Assembly (NCBI RefSeq): GCF_046736045.1
Contig: NZ_CP177134.1
Coordinates: 3,038,001 to 3,102,000, forward strand
Reading direction: 5' to 3'
Length of the DNA: 64,000 bases
Source of the DNA: Leptospira_A sp046736045
GTDB lineage: Bacteria; Spirochaetota; Leptospiria; Leptospirales; Leptospiraceae
The notes under the pieces were generated by a model. It was given only the letters and a program-made list of their open reading frames with translations. It was not told the origin of the DNA and did not search any database. This document shows, piece after piece, positions 34,900 to 43,796 of this stretch; position 1 is the first letter of the stretch, and every line of letters begins with the position of its first letter. A program made the translations under genes and the position numbers.

Positions 34900-36303
34900 A
34901 TGGAAGAAGAAGCAAGAAAAGAGACCTTATTTCGAACCAAAATTGACCGTGAAAGTGAATCCTATGACGAGTTCCTGAATTCCCTCCGGCAGGAAATCCT
35001 AAACCAGGCGAACTCCCATTTGAAAAAAATGTTGGAGGGCGCTCACCCGGCCGACATCGCCACATTATTCCGTGATTTAGAGACCGAAGAGTCTTTTTAT
35101 CTATTCCGACTTCTGTCTTCGGAAGAACAGTCCTATACTTTGATCAAAATGGAAGACGAGGATCTGCAAAGGTTCCTCGGAGAACTTTCCATAGACGAAA
35201 TTTCCAAAACCATTGAGTTCAATGAAACGGATGAAACTACATATCTTCTTTCTTATCTAACACCTGCAAAACGGGATCAGGTATTATCCCGCCTGAACAA
35301 GTCTGATTCATTTGAAATCCGATCACAATTGGGATTTCGCGAATCCAGTGCGGGAAGGTTGATGTCCAAGGATTTCGCCACTGCAAAATTAGGTGATAAT
35401 GTCAGAAAAGGGATTATCAATTTAAGAAAAAAAGCAAAAGAGATAGAGGATATCTATCAGATTTACGTTACCGATGAAGACGGTGTTTTAAAAGGATTCA
35501 TTCCCTTAAAAACATTATTTCTCACACCGATCAATACCAAGATCGCAAAAATCACGAACTATTCCGTTTATTCTTTTCATTATGATACGGATCAGGAAGA
35601 GGTTGCGAACTCCTTTAAAAAATACGACCTTGTCAGTTCCGCCGTAGTCGATGATCTGGGAAGGATCATCGGACGGATTACTTTGGATGACGTACTCGAA
35701 ATCGTAGACGAAGAAGCTTCCGAAGATATTTTAAGAATGGCAGGGGTTTCCGAAGACGAAAGGCTGGCCACTCCGATCTTACAATCCGTAAAAAGAAGAA
35801 TCATCTGGCTCAATGTCAATTTGCTCACTGCGTTTATGTCTTCCACGGTTGTTGCTTATTTTGAAGATACGATTGCGAGGATTGTAGTGCTCGCAACTCT
35901 CATGCCGATCGTTGCAGGACTCGGGGGAAATGCGGGAACCCAATCAGTAACAGTTGTTATCAGGAATATCGCTACGGGAGATTTGACATTTTCCAACTGG
36001 TGGGATGCGGTAAATAAAGAAGTCATCATCGGTTGTATCAATGGTCTGGTTTTGGGTTCGATTACGGGGACTATGATTTATTTGGTAAAAGGAAATCTGG
36101 TTTTGGGATTTGTCGTCGGGTCTGCCATGCTTGTAAATATGTTAGTTGCCTCTCTCTTCGGATCATTGGTTCCGATTTTATTGAAGGCTGTCCGGATTGA
36201 CCCGGCCATTGCTTCTTCCATATTCGTGACCGCATCGACGGATGTGTGCGGATTTTTCTTCTTTTTGGGTCTTGCCACTCTTCTTGTAGAGTATCTTGTT
36301 TAG
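34900..36303 (+). CDS. mgtE: Magnesium transporter MgtE
   Basis: Mg2+ channel with cytosolic gating domains. 467 residues: N domain (about 40-150, HPADIATLFRDL near 47), two CBS domains (about 155-285, with GVSEDERLATP at the end of the second), and five C-terminal membrane segments. The pore motif is LMPIVAGLGGNAGTQS near residue 335-350, and the final segment has PAIASSIFVTASTDVCGF. The Mg-sensing acidic residues lie in the N and CBS domains in this family. Confidence 0.95.
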   Translation: MEEEARKETLFRTKIDRESESYDEFLNSLRQEILNQANSHLKKMLEGAHPADIATLFRDLETEESFYLFRLLSSEEQSYTLIKMEDEDLQRFLGELSIDEISKTIEFNETDETTYLLSYLTPAKRDQVLSRLNKSDSFEIRSQLGFRESSAGRLMSKDFATAKLGDNVRKGIINLRKKAKEIEDIYQIYVTDEDGVLKGFIPLKTLFLTPINTKIAKITNYSVYSFHYDTDQEEVANSFKKYDLVSSAVVDDLGRIIGRITLDDVLEIVDEEASEDILRMAGVSEDERLATPILQSVKRRIIWLNVNLLTAFMSSTVVAYFEDTIARIVVLATLMPIVAGLGGNAGTQSVTVVIRNIATGDLTFSNWWDAVNKEVIIGCINGLVLGSITGTMIYLVKGNLVLGFVVGSAMLVNMLVASLFGSLVPILLKAVRIDPAIASSIFVTASTDVCGFFFFLGLATLLVEYLV

Positions 36304-36322
36304 GATTCTTTCGGTAAAATTC

Positions 36323-36346
36323 TTGCCACTCATTTAGGGTGGGCAA
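36323..36346 (+). other. Hairpin between mgtE and the following lipoprotein gene
   Basis: TTGCC-ACTC (36323-36331) pairs with GGGT and GGCAA (36337-36346) around ATTTA, nine base pairs with one bulged G. No T-run follows. It ends 13 bases before the lipoprotein ATG and takes up the only G-rich stretch there, so it might be an mgtE terminator without a U-tract or a translation-control hairpin. Confidence 0.35.
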
Positions 36347-36359
36347 AGATTCTAAAATA

Positions 36360-36992
36360 ATGAACCTTCGCTTTTTGTTTTACGTACTTCTTCTAGTTTC
36401 TTTTTCCTCCTTTTTTCTTTGTAAAACGACGACTAATTCCGAAAATGCGAACTCTACTTCCGCAGTTGTTCCGGTTGGTGATATACTTCCTCCTCCCGGC
36501 GGAGAAGGAGAATTGATCATAAATGAAAGAGGGGAAACTGTTCCCAATTCAACGACTGAGCTTCCTTTTTTCCAAAAAAAATCAGAGATGCAAAACGAAC
36601 TGTTTCGGGTGTATCTGGCTTCCGATAGTTACCAGGTGCGCCAGATCCGTAGCACGGATAAGGTGCTTAGAAAGCCCGATCCGGGCGGGGATGAATTGGC
36701 AAAGGAAGAACTCAAAAAATTCGATCTCATCAGTTTTGTTGACGATGGTTATGTGTCGGTCGGGCTCAATACCAACACGGGAAAACTGGAGTCCATTGCA
36801 TTTGACAGAAGGGTTCCCAGGATCAATGATATAGCCAAGATCATTCAAAATGACGCTTCCCGATGGAACTACGAACATTTATCCAAAGACGGGTTACCTG
36901 TGGTTACCCGGTTTTTAATTACCTATCAGATACGTTTGTTTGCAAGCAAGTCAAGAGACGAAATCAAACAAATGTTACAGAAAAAGAAATAG
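36360..36992 (+). CDS. Hypothetical lipoprotein
   Basis: Unrecognised; 210 residues from the ATG at 36360 (MNLRFLFYVLLLVS), chosen because an upstream in-frame start at 36339 would place charges ahead of the signal peptide. Signal peptide ends SSFFLC with a lipidated Cys at residue 22, followed by a Thr/Asn-rich stretch and a proline-rich loop (LPPPGGEGEL). No known domain. Convergent with the LEA-type lipoprotein gene, 18 bases apart; that gap holds a 12-bp palindrome (AGTTTTAAAACT). Confidence 0.75.
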   Translation: MNLRFLFYVLLLVSFSSFFLCKTTTNSENANSTSAVVPVGDILPPPGGEGELIINERGETVPNSTTELPFFQKKSEMQNELFRVYLASDSYQVRQIRSTDKVLRKPDPGGDELAKEELKKFDLISFVDDGYVSVGLNTNTGKLESIAFDRRVPRINDIAKIIQNDASRWNYEHLSKDGLPVVTRFLITYQIRLFASKSRDEIKQMLQKKK

Positions 36993-37010
36993 TGTTTTTA
37001 GTTTTAAAAC

Positions 37011-37985
37011 TTACCAGCTGAACTTTCCGTTTTTTGCATAATTGAATTTCATGGTTTCTCCGAGGCCGGGTACTTGTAACCCGGAACCACCGTTCAAATC
37101 GAATCCTGCTGTTTTGGATTGGATGGTTTTGTAAAGTCCGGAACTGATTGTGCTGACTGGAAAAGCGGTATTTACCTTAACAATGGATTCTTTTCCGTTA
37201 TTGATGATTTCTTTGGGAGTTCCGTTTAGAAATTTTTCTCCACCTAATTTCAGATCATAATTCAGATCCTGAAAAAGCAATTCGGATGCCGCTTTGTTTT
37301 GAAAATTCAAATCAAACTCGGTATTGAGTTTTAAATTCAAATTGGAAAGGCCTGCACTTGCTGCCGATGTTGCCGCCTGGGTTTTGGATTTTCCGGAAAG
37401 TAATCCGTCCAAAAAGCTGATGGCGGTATTTGCCACAGTTGATGTGTTAGCTGAAGAAGTGATTTCATCTTTTGAAGGCATTAGGATTTTGAAATTTTTA
37501 ATGTCTACGGAAGGAAGCACGGCTGGAATTTCCCTTTGTTTTTGAAATGGAAAACTAATGGAATCCTGACCAACCATGGCAAGAGAAGAAGGGAGAGGTA
37601 CTTTTAAATTTCCATCAATCCCTACGGTGAGAAGCGCCTTGCCGGGAATCTTCTGATACAGTTTCACAATGTCTTCGTATTTGATTTTGATTTCGAAGCT
37701 CATGTCTTTCGTCTTTTTGGATTCGATGGCTCCCAGGTCTGTGGAGATATGAGAGAGTTTCGTTCCTTCAATATTCAGATCCATTTCCAAAAGAGATTTG
37801 GGAAGGCTGAGAGGATAAGGATTTTCAACGGAAGTAACCATATTGAGTGTAATGTCCGCTAGTGTAATTTCCTTTATGTTCAATGATTCGAAACTGAACT
37901 CCGGTTTGGGAACCTGATCCTTTAATACCCCGAGAACGGAACAATTGACCAGGGTGAGAGTGAGAAGGAAGAGTATGTGTTTCAT
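37011..37985 (-). CDS. LEA14/WHy-domain lipoprotein
   Basis: 324 residues from the ATG at 37985 (MKHILFLLTLTLVNC); an ATG nine bases earlier adds three residues. Lipobox LVNC with Cys near residue 15. The first part has ITLNMVTSVENPYPLSLP, the pattern of water-stress LEA type 2 (WHy) domains, and a second similar stretch occurs after residue 200. Family members are envelope or desiccation-related proteins of uncertain function. Follows 32 bases after the exonuclease III gene on the same strand. Confidence 0.78.
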   Translation of the reverse strand: MKHILFLLTLTLVNCSVLGVLKDQVPKPEFSFESLNIKEITLADITLNMVTSVENPYPLSLPKSLLEMDLNIEGTKLSHISTDLGAIESKKTKDMSFEIKIKYEDIVKLYQKIPGKALLTVGIDGNLKVPLPSSLAMVGQDSISFPFQKQREIPAVLPSVDIKNFKILMPSKDEITSSANTSTVANTAISFLDGLLSGKSKTQAATSAASAGLSNLNLKLNTEFDLNFQNKAASELLFQDLNYDLKLGGEKFLNGTPKEIINNGKESIVKVNTAFPVSTISSGLYKTIQSKTAGFDLNGGSGLQVPGLGETMKFNYAKNGKFSW

Positions 37986-38017
37986 GACTTCCAAAACTCA
38001 CACTAAAAACCGAATTG

Positions 38018-38788
38018 TCAAGTGAATTGAATTTCAACCACTACGGGAGCATGGTCGGATACTGCCGGCTCTGTAATGATCTTTGCCGATTTGAGAAGAG
38101 GTTCTATTTTTTTAGATCCTAAAAAATAATCAATCCTCCATCCTTTGTTGTTTTTTCTCGCTTGGAACCGATAAGTCCACCAAGAGTATAAATCCTTTTT
38201 TTCCGGATGAAGGATTCGAAAACAATCAATCATTCCATTCGAAAGATAGTCTGTCATCCACTTGCGTTCTTCCGGTAAAAACCCGCTGTTTTTTTCATTC
38301 CCCTTCGGGTTGTGGATGTCGATTTCCTTATGTGCAATATTCACATCCCCGCAAATCAAGAGGGGTTTTTTCTTTTTTTGTAAATTTTTTGTCAGTTCAT
38401 TCACTCGATCTAAAAAAGTATATTTGATGGCTTGTCTTTCTTCGCCACTAGTTCCTGATGGAAAGTAAAGATTCCAAAAGTAAAAATCAGAAAATTCTAA
38501 TAATACGGATCTGCCTTCCGTAAGAAAGATTCCATCACCATAGCCGATATCACTCTTTTTTGGTTCAACCTTAGTGAAGATCGCTACACCACTATAACCA
38601 GGTTTATCAGCAATGCAGCAATATGCTTTGTAACCGAGCTTAGACCAGTGTTCTTTTTCTATCTCTGCAATGGGTGCTTTTGTTTCCTGGAAGGCAAATA
38701 GATCGGGCTTTTCTTTTTTAATCAAATCTACCAATCCTTTCGATGTGGCAGACCGAATTCCGTTGCAATTTAAGGTAAGAAATTTCAT
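38018..38788 (-). CDS. Exodeoxyribonuclease III
   Basis: AP endonuclease/3'-5' exonuclease of base excision repair, Xth/ExoA family. 256 residues. Motifs in order: LNCNGIR near residues 6-12, FAFQETKAP near 33, PGYSGVAIF near 63, CGDVNIAHKEIDIHNP, WRIDYFL and SDHAPVVVE at the C terminus, which carry the metal-binding and catalytic residues. Divergent from the cyclase gene with 50 bases between starts. Confidence 0.95.
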   Translation of the reverse strand: MKFLTLNCNGIRSATSKGLVDLIKKEKPDLFAFQETKAPIAEIEKEHWSKLGYKAYCCIADKPGYSGVAIFTKVEPKKSDIGYGDGIFLTEGRSVLLEFSDFYFWNLYFPSGTSGEERQAIKYTFLDRVNELTKNLQKKKKPLLICGDVNIAHKEIDIHNPKGNEKNSGFLPEERKWMTDYLSNGMIDCFRILHPEKKDLYSWWTYRFQARKNNKGWRIDYFLGSKKIEPLLKSAKIITEPAVSDHAPVVVEIQFT

Positions 38789-38838
38789 ATAGAAATGGAA
38801 TCGAAAATAATCACTAAATAGTCGATATTAAAACAGGT

Positions 38839-41664
38839 ATGCTAGAAATTTCTCCAGATATTCCCTTTCTCGCCAAATCAGAAATACGTTTTCTTGTTTG
38901 GGACAGATCCCCGCAAAGTTTAGAAACTTGGAACTGGGCTGATGGAACTTATCTTTTCTTTCAGTCAAGAAGTTTGACGATAGGAAAAGAATACAGGTTT
39001 GGCGGTCCACTTTGGGGCATACCAAGTTATTGCCAATACATAGAATATCCGTTTTATCTTTCCAGTGATCCGGAAGCTGTGAAGGATTTAAGCGATGTTT
39101 GGGTTCGTACTTTGGAAAATAAATCCATTACTGTTTTGATATCTACGGACGAAGAAGAAAATGCCCGCCTTCAGTTTGCTAAAATTCTGATTTCTTCCAA
39201 CCCGAATCTTGCTTGGGAATCCGTTGCAAAACAATTCGGACTCATCGGAGAAAATTATCTTTCTTTGGAAGAATTTTCAAAAGATGCAAAAAGACCTTCC
39301 CAGAAAAAGAACCTTCAAATTAAAAATATCCCTCCCATTACGATCATAGGTTCTCCTCTCATCAAAGAAATAAGACCGAAACAGGAAAGTTCCATTTCCA
39401 GAACGATCGTTTTGGAAAAGAAACCGGAAGAGGTTGTTGTTCCAAAGCCGGTTGCGATCACAATATCCGCACTGGAAAAGGAAGCTTTAGAAGAAGCTCC
39501 TCTCAAAGAAGAGGAAGTTCCCAAACCAAGTTCGATTCAGGTTGCGGAACCGAAAGAAATAGTTGTCTCACGGGAACCTGAGCCGATTGCAAAACCGATT
39601 GAAATACAAACGGAAACAAAGAATGAAAAACCCGTTTCCGAAACTAAGGAAGAGGTTTCCGTTTCAAACCATTTGGAAGAACCTCCCAAATCCAAATTTT
39701 CCATTCAGTTGAAAATGATGGGAGTGATTTCACTTCTATTTATTTTAGCAGTATCCACTATCATTATCTTTGCTTCTTACTTTTTTAAAAATTCCACAGA
39801 ATTGGAACTTCGTTCGAATAACATTCGTATGGCGGAAATCGTAGGTTTGAAAGTAAAAGCCGACGTACTCAGTGTTGTTGAAAAAGGCCGCCAGATCGCC
39901 ACAACATTAACTTCTCTGGGATTGCCTGAGGATCAAAGAAAATTATTAATTCGGACTTTCTTTCAAAGTGATAAGGAATTCATCTACTTGGGAATTTTCG
40001 AAAAACAAGGTGATTTGCTTGTTCTCAAGAAACATGTGTTCAACGAAGAAGAAATGAAACAGTCTTCACTTACGGAAGAAGATTTTCAAAGTGTGGTGGT
40101 TCGGAATAAAGAAGCTTTGTCCGAAGCTTTCAACGGCCAGCCTGTCATATTGAATTCCAGTCCGGGATTTCAGGAACCGTCTTTTGCAATTGCCATACCT
40201 GCATCCGAAAACGGCCAGTTGGACAATATTCTTGTAATGATTGTTAAACTGGACAAGATCATCAGTGCCTTTGAAAAAAAGGGAATCCAAACGGTATTTA
40301 TGGTAAATGGAAAGGGGATCGTTATCGCCCATCCCAAAGAAGATTTGGTACTTGCGGCAACCGATCTGTCTGCCATGCCGATCGTTCGATCCATGGTGAC
40401 CAGTGCAGCTAATACTGGTCAGTCGAGCTATACTGATCCCGAATTGAAAACGGATTTTTTAGGATCATTTCAAAAGATAGGGTTTGCTGATGCGGGAGTA
40501 ATTACGATTGTTTCCGAAGACATCGCCTTTCAGGCGGTTTATAATATTCAAAGAAACAACCTTTACATTATGGGAATCGGACTTTGTACCGCAATTCTCG
40601 CAGTATTCTTTTTCTCAAAAACGATTACCAAGCCCATTTTACAGTTGTTATCTGCAACTCTCGAAATCGCAAAAGGCAATTTCCGGGTAGGAATCAAACC
40701 CACTACTAAAGACGAAGTGGGGATGTTGACCCGCTATTTCGTAGAAATGGGACAGGGTTTGGAAGAACGGGAAAAAGTAAAAAGTATCCTGGGAAGTATG
40801 ATTGATCCTGTTGTGGTACAGGAAGCCATGGTGGATCTTGCTGCACTCAAACGAGGCTCCGAAGCAAGTATCACTGCTTTCTTTTCAGACATCGCAGGAT
40901 TTTCCACGATTTCCGAGCAGTTGAAATCGGCAGATCTGGCAGCACTTCTCAATGAATATCTTTCTGCGATGACTTTGATTCTGAAACGACATGATGGAGT
41001 TTTGGATAAATACATAGGGGATGCAATTGTAGGAATTTTCAATGCACCGGTTCTTGTTCCCGACCATGAATTGAAAGCGGCACGTGCCAGCGTGGAGATG
41101 ATTTCCAAACTCGCGGATTTAAGAGAATATTGGACCAAAAACGATCTGTATTCGAAAGAAGCGCAAGCTATGGATTGCCGGATCGGATTGAATTCCGGTC
41201 TCGCAAAAGTCGGATTTATGGGAACCGATGCGCTTGCGTCTTATACTATGATGGGAGATACAGTCAACCTGGCAGCTCGTTTGGAAGCGGCAGGGAAAGA
41301 CTACGGTGTCAATATTTTGGTAAGTGATTCCGTAAAACAAGCGACTGAAGCGGAAATGCTCACCCGTTATCTGGATTTAGTTCGGGTAAAAGGAAAAAAT
41401 GAGCCTGTAAAAATCCATGAACTCATCGGTTTCAGATCGGAAGTCAGTCCAAATATGTTAGAGGCTTGTGAATTGTATGAATCCGGATTCACTGCTTACT
41501 TGAATCAGGATTGGGACAAAGCCGTTTCTTTATTCGAAAATGCCGAAAGGGCAAAAGGCAAAAAGGATAAAGCGTCTCATTTAATTATAGAAAGGTGTTT
41601 GGAATACAGACTCTCCTCTCCTGGAAAGGATTGGGATGGCGTATTTACAAGAACCCACAAATAG
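38839..41664 (+). CDS. Membrane class III adenylate/guanylate cyclase
   Basis: 941 residues. Order: a cytoplasmic N-terminal domain of unknown type (about 1-165), a Lys/Pro/Glu-rich linker (to about 280), membrane segment (about 288-315), an extracytoplasmic ligand-binding region (Cache-like, to about 570), a second membrane segment, HAMP (about 595-650, KPILQLLSATLEI), and a class III cyclase domain (about 675-870). Metal aspartates are visible in FFSDIAGFST and LDKYIGDAIVG; MMGDTVNLAARLEAAG carries the transition-state Asn and Arg. A short TPR-like stretch (YESGFTAYLNQDWDKAV) ends it. It is probably active, and substrate choice between ATP and GTP is not settled here. The following FecR gene starts nine bases after the stop. 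Confidence 0.92.
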   Translation: MLEISPDIPFLAKSEIRFLVWDRSPQSLETWNWADGTYLFFQSRSLTIGKEYRFGGPLWGIPSYCQYIEYPFYLSSDPEAVKDLSDVWVRTLENKSITVLISTDEEENARLQFAKILISSNPNLAWESVAKQFGLIGENYLSLEEFSKDAKRPSQKKNLQIKNIPPITIIGSPLIKEIRPKQESSISRTIVLEKKPEEVVVPKPVAITISALEKEALEEAPLKEEEVPKPSSIQVAEPKEIVVSREPEPIAKPIEIQTETKNEKPVSETKEEVSVSNHLEEPPKSKFSIQLKMMGVISLLFILAVSTIIIFASYFFKNSTELELRSNNIRMAEIVGLKVKADVLSVVEKGRQIATTLTSLGLPEDQRKLLIRTFFQSDKEFIYLGIFEKQGDLLVLKKHVFNEEEMKQSSLTEEDFQSVVVRNKEALSEAFNGQPVILNSSPGFQEPSFAIAIPASENGQLDNILVMIVKLDKIISAFEKKGIQTVFMVNGKGIVIAHPKEDLVLAATDLSAMPIVRSMVTSAANTGQSSYTDPELKTDFLGSFQKIGFADAGVITIVSEDIAFQAVYNIQRNNLYIMGIGLCTAILAVFFFSKTITKPILQLLSATLEIAKGNFRVGIKPTTKDEVGMLTRYFVEMGQGLEEREKVKSILGSMIDPVVVQEAMVDLAALKRGSEASITAFFSDIAGFSTISEQLKSADLAALLNEYLSAMTLILKRHDGVLDKYIGDAIVGIFNAPVLVPDHELKAARASVEMISKLADLREYWTKNDLYSKEAQAMDCRIGLNSGLAKVGFMGTDALASYTMMGDTVNLAARLEAAGKDYGVNILVSDSVKQATEAEMLTRYLDLVRVKGKNEPVKIHELIGFRSEVSPNMLEACELYESGFTAYLNQDWDKAVSLFENAERAKGKKDKASHLIIERCLEYRLSSPGKDWDGVFTRTHK

Positions 41665-41672
41665 GGGAACTT

Positions 41673-43796
41673 ATGCGTTTTTTCAATGATACAAAATACG
41701 TAGTCACCATTCTGCTTTTTCTGATAGGGATATTTTCCTTTTTATTATACAGGAATCTGACGGCACGTCCGGATGAATCGGATAGCCCGACGATCGGAGT
41801 ACTTACTTTTAAAACAAAAACCGTACTTAGAAAATACAATGATCAGGTTGTATGGGATAATATCGAATCGAGATCCGAAGTAAAAAATAGAGATACAATT
41901 CGTACGGAAGGATTTTCTGATGCGGTTCTTACTTTGAACGACGGAACCAAAATCAATATCGCTGAAAATTCAATGATCCTTTTGGATATTTCCGAAAAGA
42001 ATATAAATATCAATTTTGCTTACGGTGCCTTTGATGCTGCTCGTGACGGAGGAAGCACCGGGGAAACCAAAATGAATATCACTTCTGGCGATAAGACCGT
42101 CGAAGTAAGCAAAGGTGATGTCAAGCTTGATAAGACAAAAGATGAATTGAATGTGAAGGTGGGAGAAGGCGAAGCAAAAATCCATTCCAACGGGAAAGAA
42201 GAAACTGTCGGAAAAGATCAGATGGCGAGCGTCTCCAAAGAAGGCGTCCGGGTTTCAAAACCTAAATTTAGTTTGGTGACTCCTCCTGACAAAAAGAATT
42301 TTTTTGTTGAAAGCGGAAATGAAGCCGTCGGATTTTCCTTCACAGGGGTCACTTCCGAATCAATTAGAGATACATCTCCTGTGATTGAAGTATCCGCATC
42401 TCATGATTTTGCCAAATTGGTAGCAAAAGATAAAATCAAATCAGGCTCTTATTCCAAATCTTTGGGCAATGGATCTTATTATTGGAGAATTGCTTATTTC
42501 GATCCCGAATCCAAAACCAAACAATATTCCGAGACTGGAAGATTCCGTGTTCTTACCGATCCTCCTCTCCGTTTGTTTTTGCCAAGAGACGGAGAAAATT
42601 ATAATTATACGAATGATGCTCCTGTTGTCAAAATCGCATGGAATCAATTGGATTTGTACAGCAGTTATACGGCTCAGATTGCGGAAGATTCAGGATTTAC
42701 AAAAGGACTTAAGTCTAAACAGACTCAGAACCAATCCATCGCATTTGACGGTTTAGGTGACGGTGCTTATTTTGCCCGTGTGATTGCAAAGTCAAATATG
42801 CCCGATGTCCAGGAAAAAGTTTCTCCTGTAAGCAAGTTTTCCATTGGTAAAAAACTCAATTTGGAACCACCTTCACTCTCCGAACCTTCCAAGGGAAAAG
42901 TATTTACCAAAGATCAAATTCAGAATCATATTTTCTTTTCGTGGAAAGATAATAAGGATTTTCAATCGTTCAGTTTGGAAGTCAGTTCCGATTCTAATTT
43001 TTCAAAAACAGCGATCAAACAAAATACTCAGAATAATTTTTTAAAGCTGGGTTCCGATTTGAATGAAGGCAATTATTTCTGGAGAGTCAGGGGAATACAA
43101 AACGGAAAGGAAGATATCGTATCCGCTATTTTCAATTTTTCCGTTGTTGCTAAAGAAGATTTAAATCTGGTTTCTCCGAATAACGGCTCTGATGTGGAAG
43201 CAAATGAAAATAGCGGAGCTGTTCTCCGTTGGAAAAAACTTTCAACAAAAGCGGACTATGTTTTGGAAGTTTCCAAATCTCCCGATTTTAGTTCGATCAT
43301 CTTCAAAGAAACTACATCCAATCATTACCAGGAAGTAAAACTGAAAGACTTCGGAAAATACTATTGGCGTGTGACAGGACAATCCGGTTCGGCAAACACA
43401 ACAAGTGATTCTTGGAATTTTTCCTTCAATACTTCCATGGAGTCGCCGGTTCTTACGACTCCTTCCAAAGGGGAGACGATTGATTTGCTTTCTAAAACAA
43501 ATCTAGCTTTTACATGGAAACCTACGGAAAAAGCAATAGGATATCGGATTCGATTGATTGATATCAGCGGTGTTCGCGAAAAACAAGTGTTTAGTGAAAG
43601 AGTCACTCATTCAAAATATAATTTCAACGAACTGCAAAAGCTCAATGAAGGCAGGTTTCGCGTGGAACTTTGTTCTCTCTACGGAACAACTTCAGGTGAA
43701 AAGGAATCGGTTTATTACAGATCGGAATTCTATATTTCTTTGCCTGCAATGAAAATTCCTAAAATTTTAACACCAGGAAGAATCTATGTGGAATAG
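41673..43796 (+). CDS. FecR-domain protein with five FN3-like repeats
   Basis: 707 residues from the ATG at 41673, eight bases after GGGGAA. One membrane segment (about 10-28), then a FecR domain (about 40-200) with RDTIRTEGFSDAVLTLNDGT, then five FN3-like units of about 97-100 residues. Each has an aromatic W-type core (VKIAWNQ, IFFSWKD, VLRWKKL, LAFTWKP) and ends in G-x-Y-x-W-R-V (YYWRIAYFD, YFWRVRG, YYWRVTG). FecR in iron systems relays a signal across the membrane, but here the domain is part of a longer periplasmic protein. Its end overlaps the next gene by 11 bases. Confidence 0.82.
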   Translation: MRFFNDTKYVVTILLFLIGIFSFLLYRNLTARPDESDSPTIGVLTFKTKTVLRKYNDQVVWDNIESRSEVKNRDTIRTEGFSDAVLTLNDGTKINIAENSMILLDISEKNININFAYGAFDAARDGGSTGETKMNITSGDKTVEVSKGDVKLDKTKDELNVKVGEGEAKIHSNGKEETVGKDQMASVSKEGVRVSKPKFSLVTPPDKKNFFVESGNEAVGFSFTGVTSESIRDTSPVIEVSASHDFAKLVAKDKIKSGSYSKSLGNGSYYWRIAYFDPESKTKQYSETGRFRVLTDPPLRLFLPRDGENYNYTNDAPVVKIAWNQLDLYSSYTAQIAEDSGFTKGLKSKQTQNQSIAFDGLGDGAYFARVIAKSNMPDVQEKVSPVSKFSIGKKLNLEPPSLSEPSKGKVFTKDQIQNHIFFSWKDNKDFQSFSLEVSSDSNFSKTAIKQNTQNNFLKLGSDLNEGNYFWRVRGIQNGKEDIVSAIFNFSVVAKEDLNLVSPNNGSDVEANENSGAVLRWKKLSTKADYVLEVSKSPDFSSIIFKETTSNHYQEVKLKDFGKYYWRVTGQSGSANTTSDSWNFSFNTSMESPVLTTPSKGETIDLLSKTNLAFTWKPTEKAIGYRIRLIDISGVREKQVFSERVTHSKYNFNELQKLNEGRFRVELCSLYGTTSGEKESVYYRSEFYISLPAMKIPKILTPGRIYVE

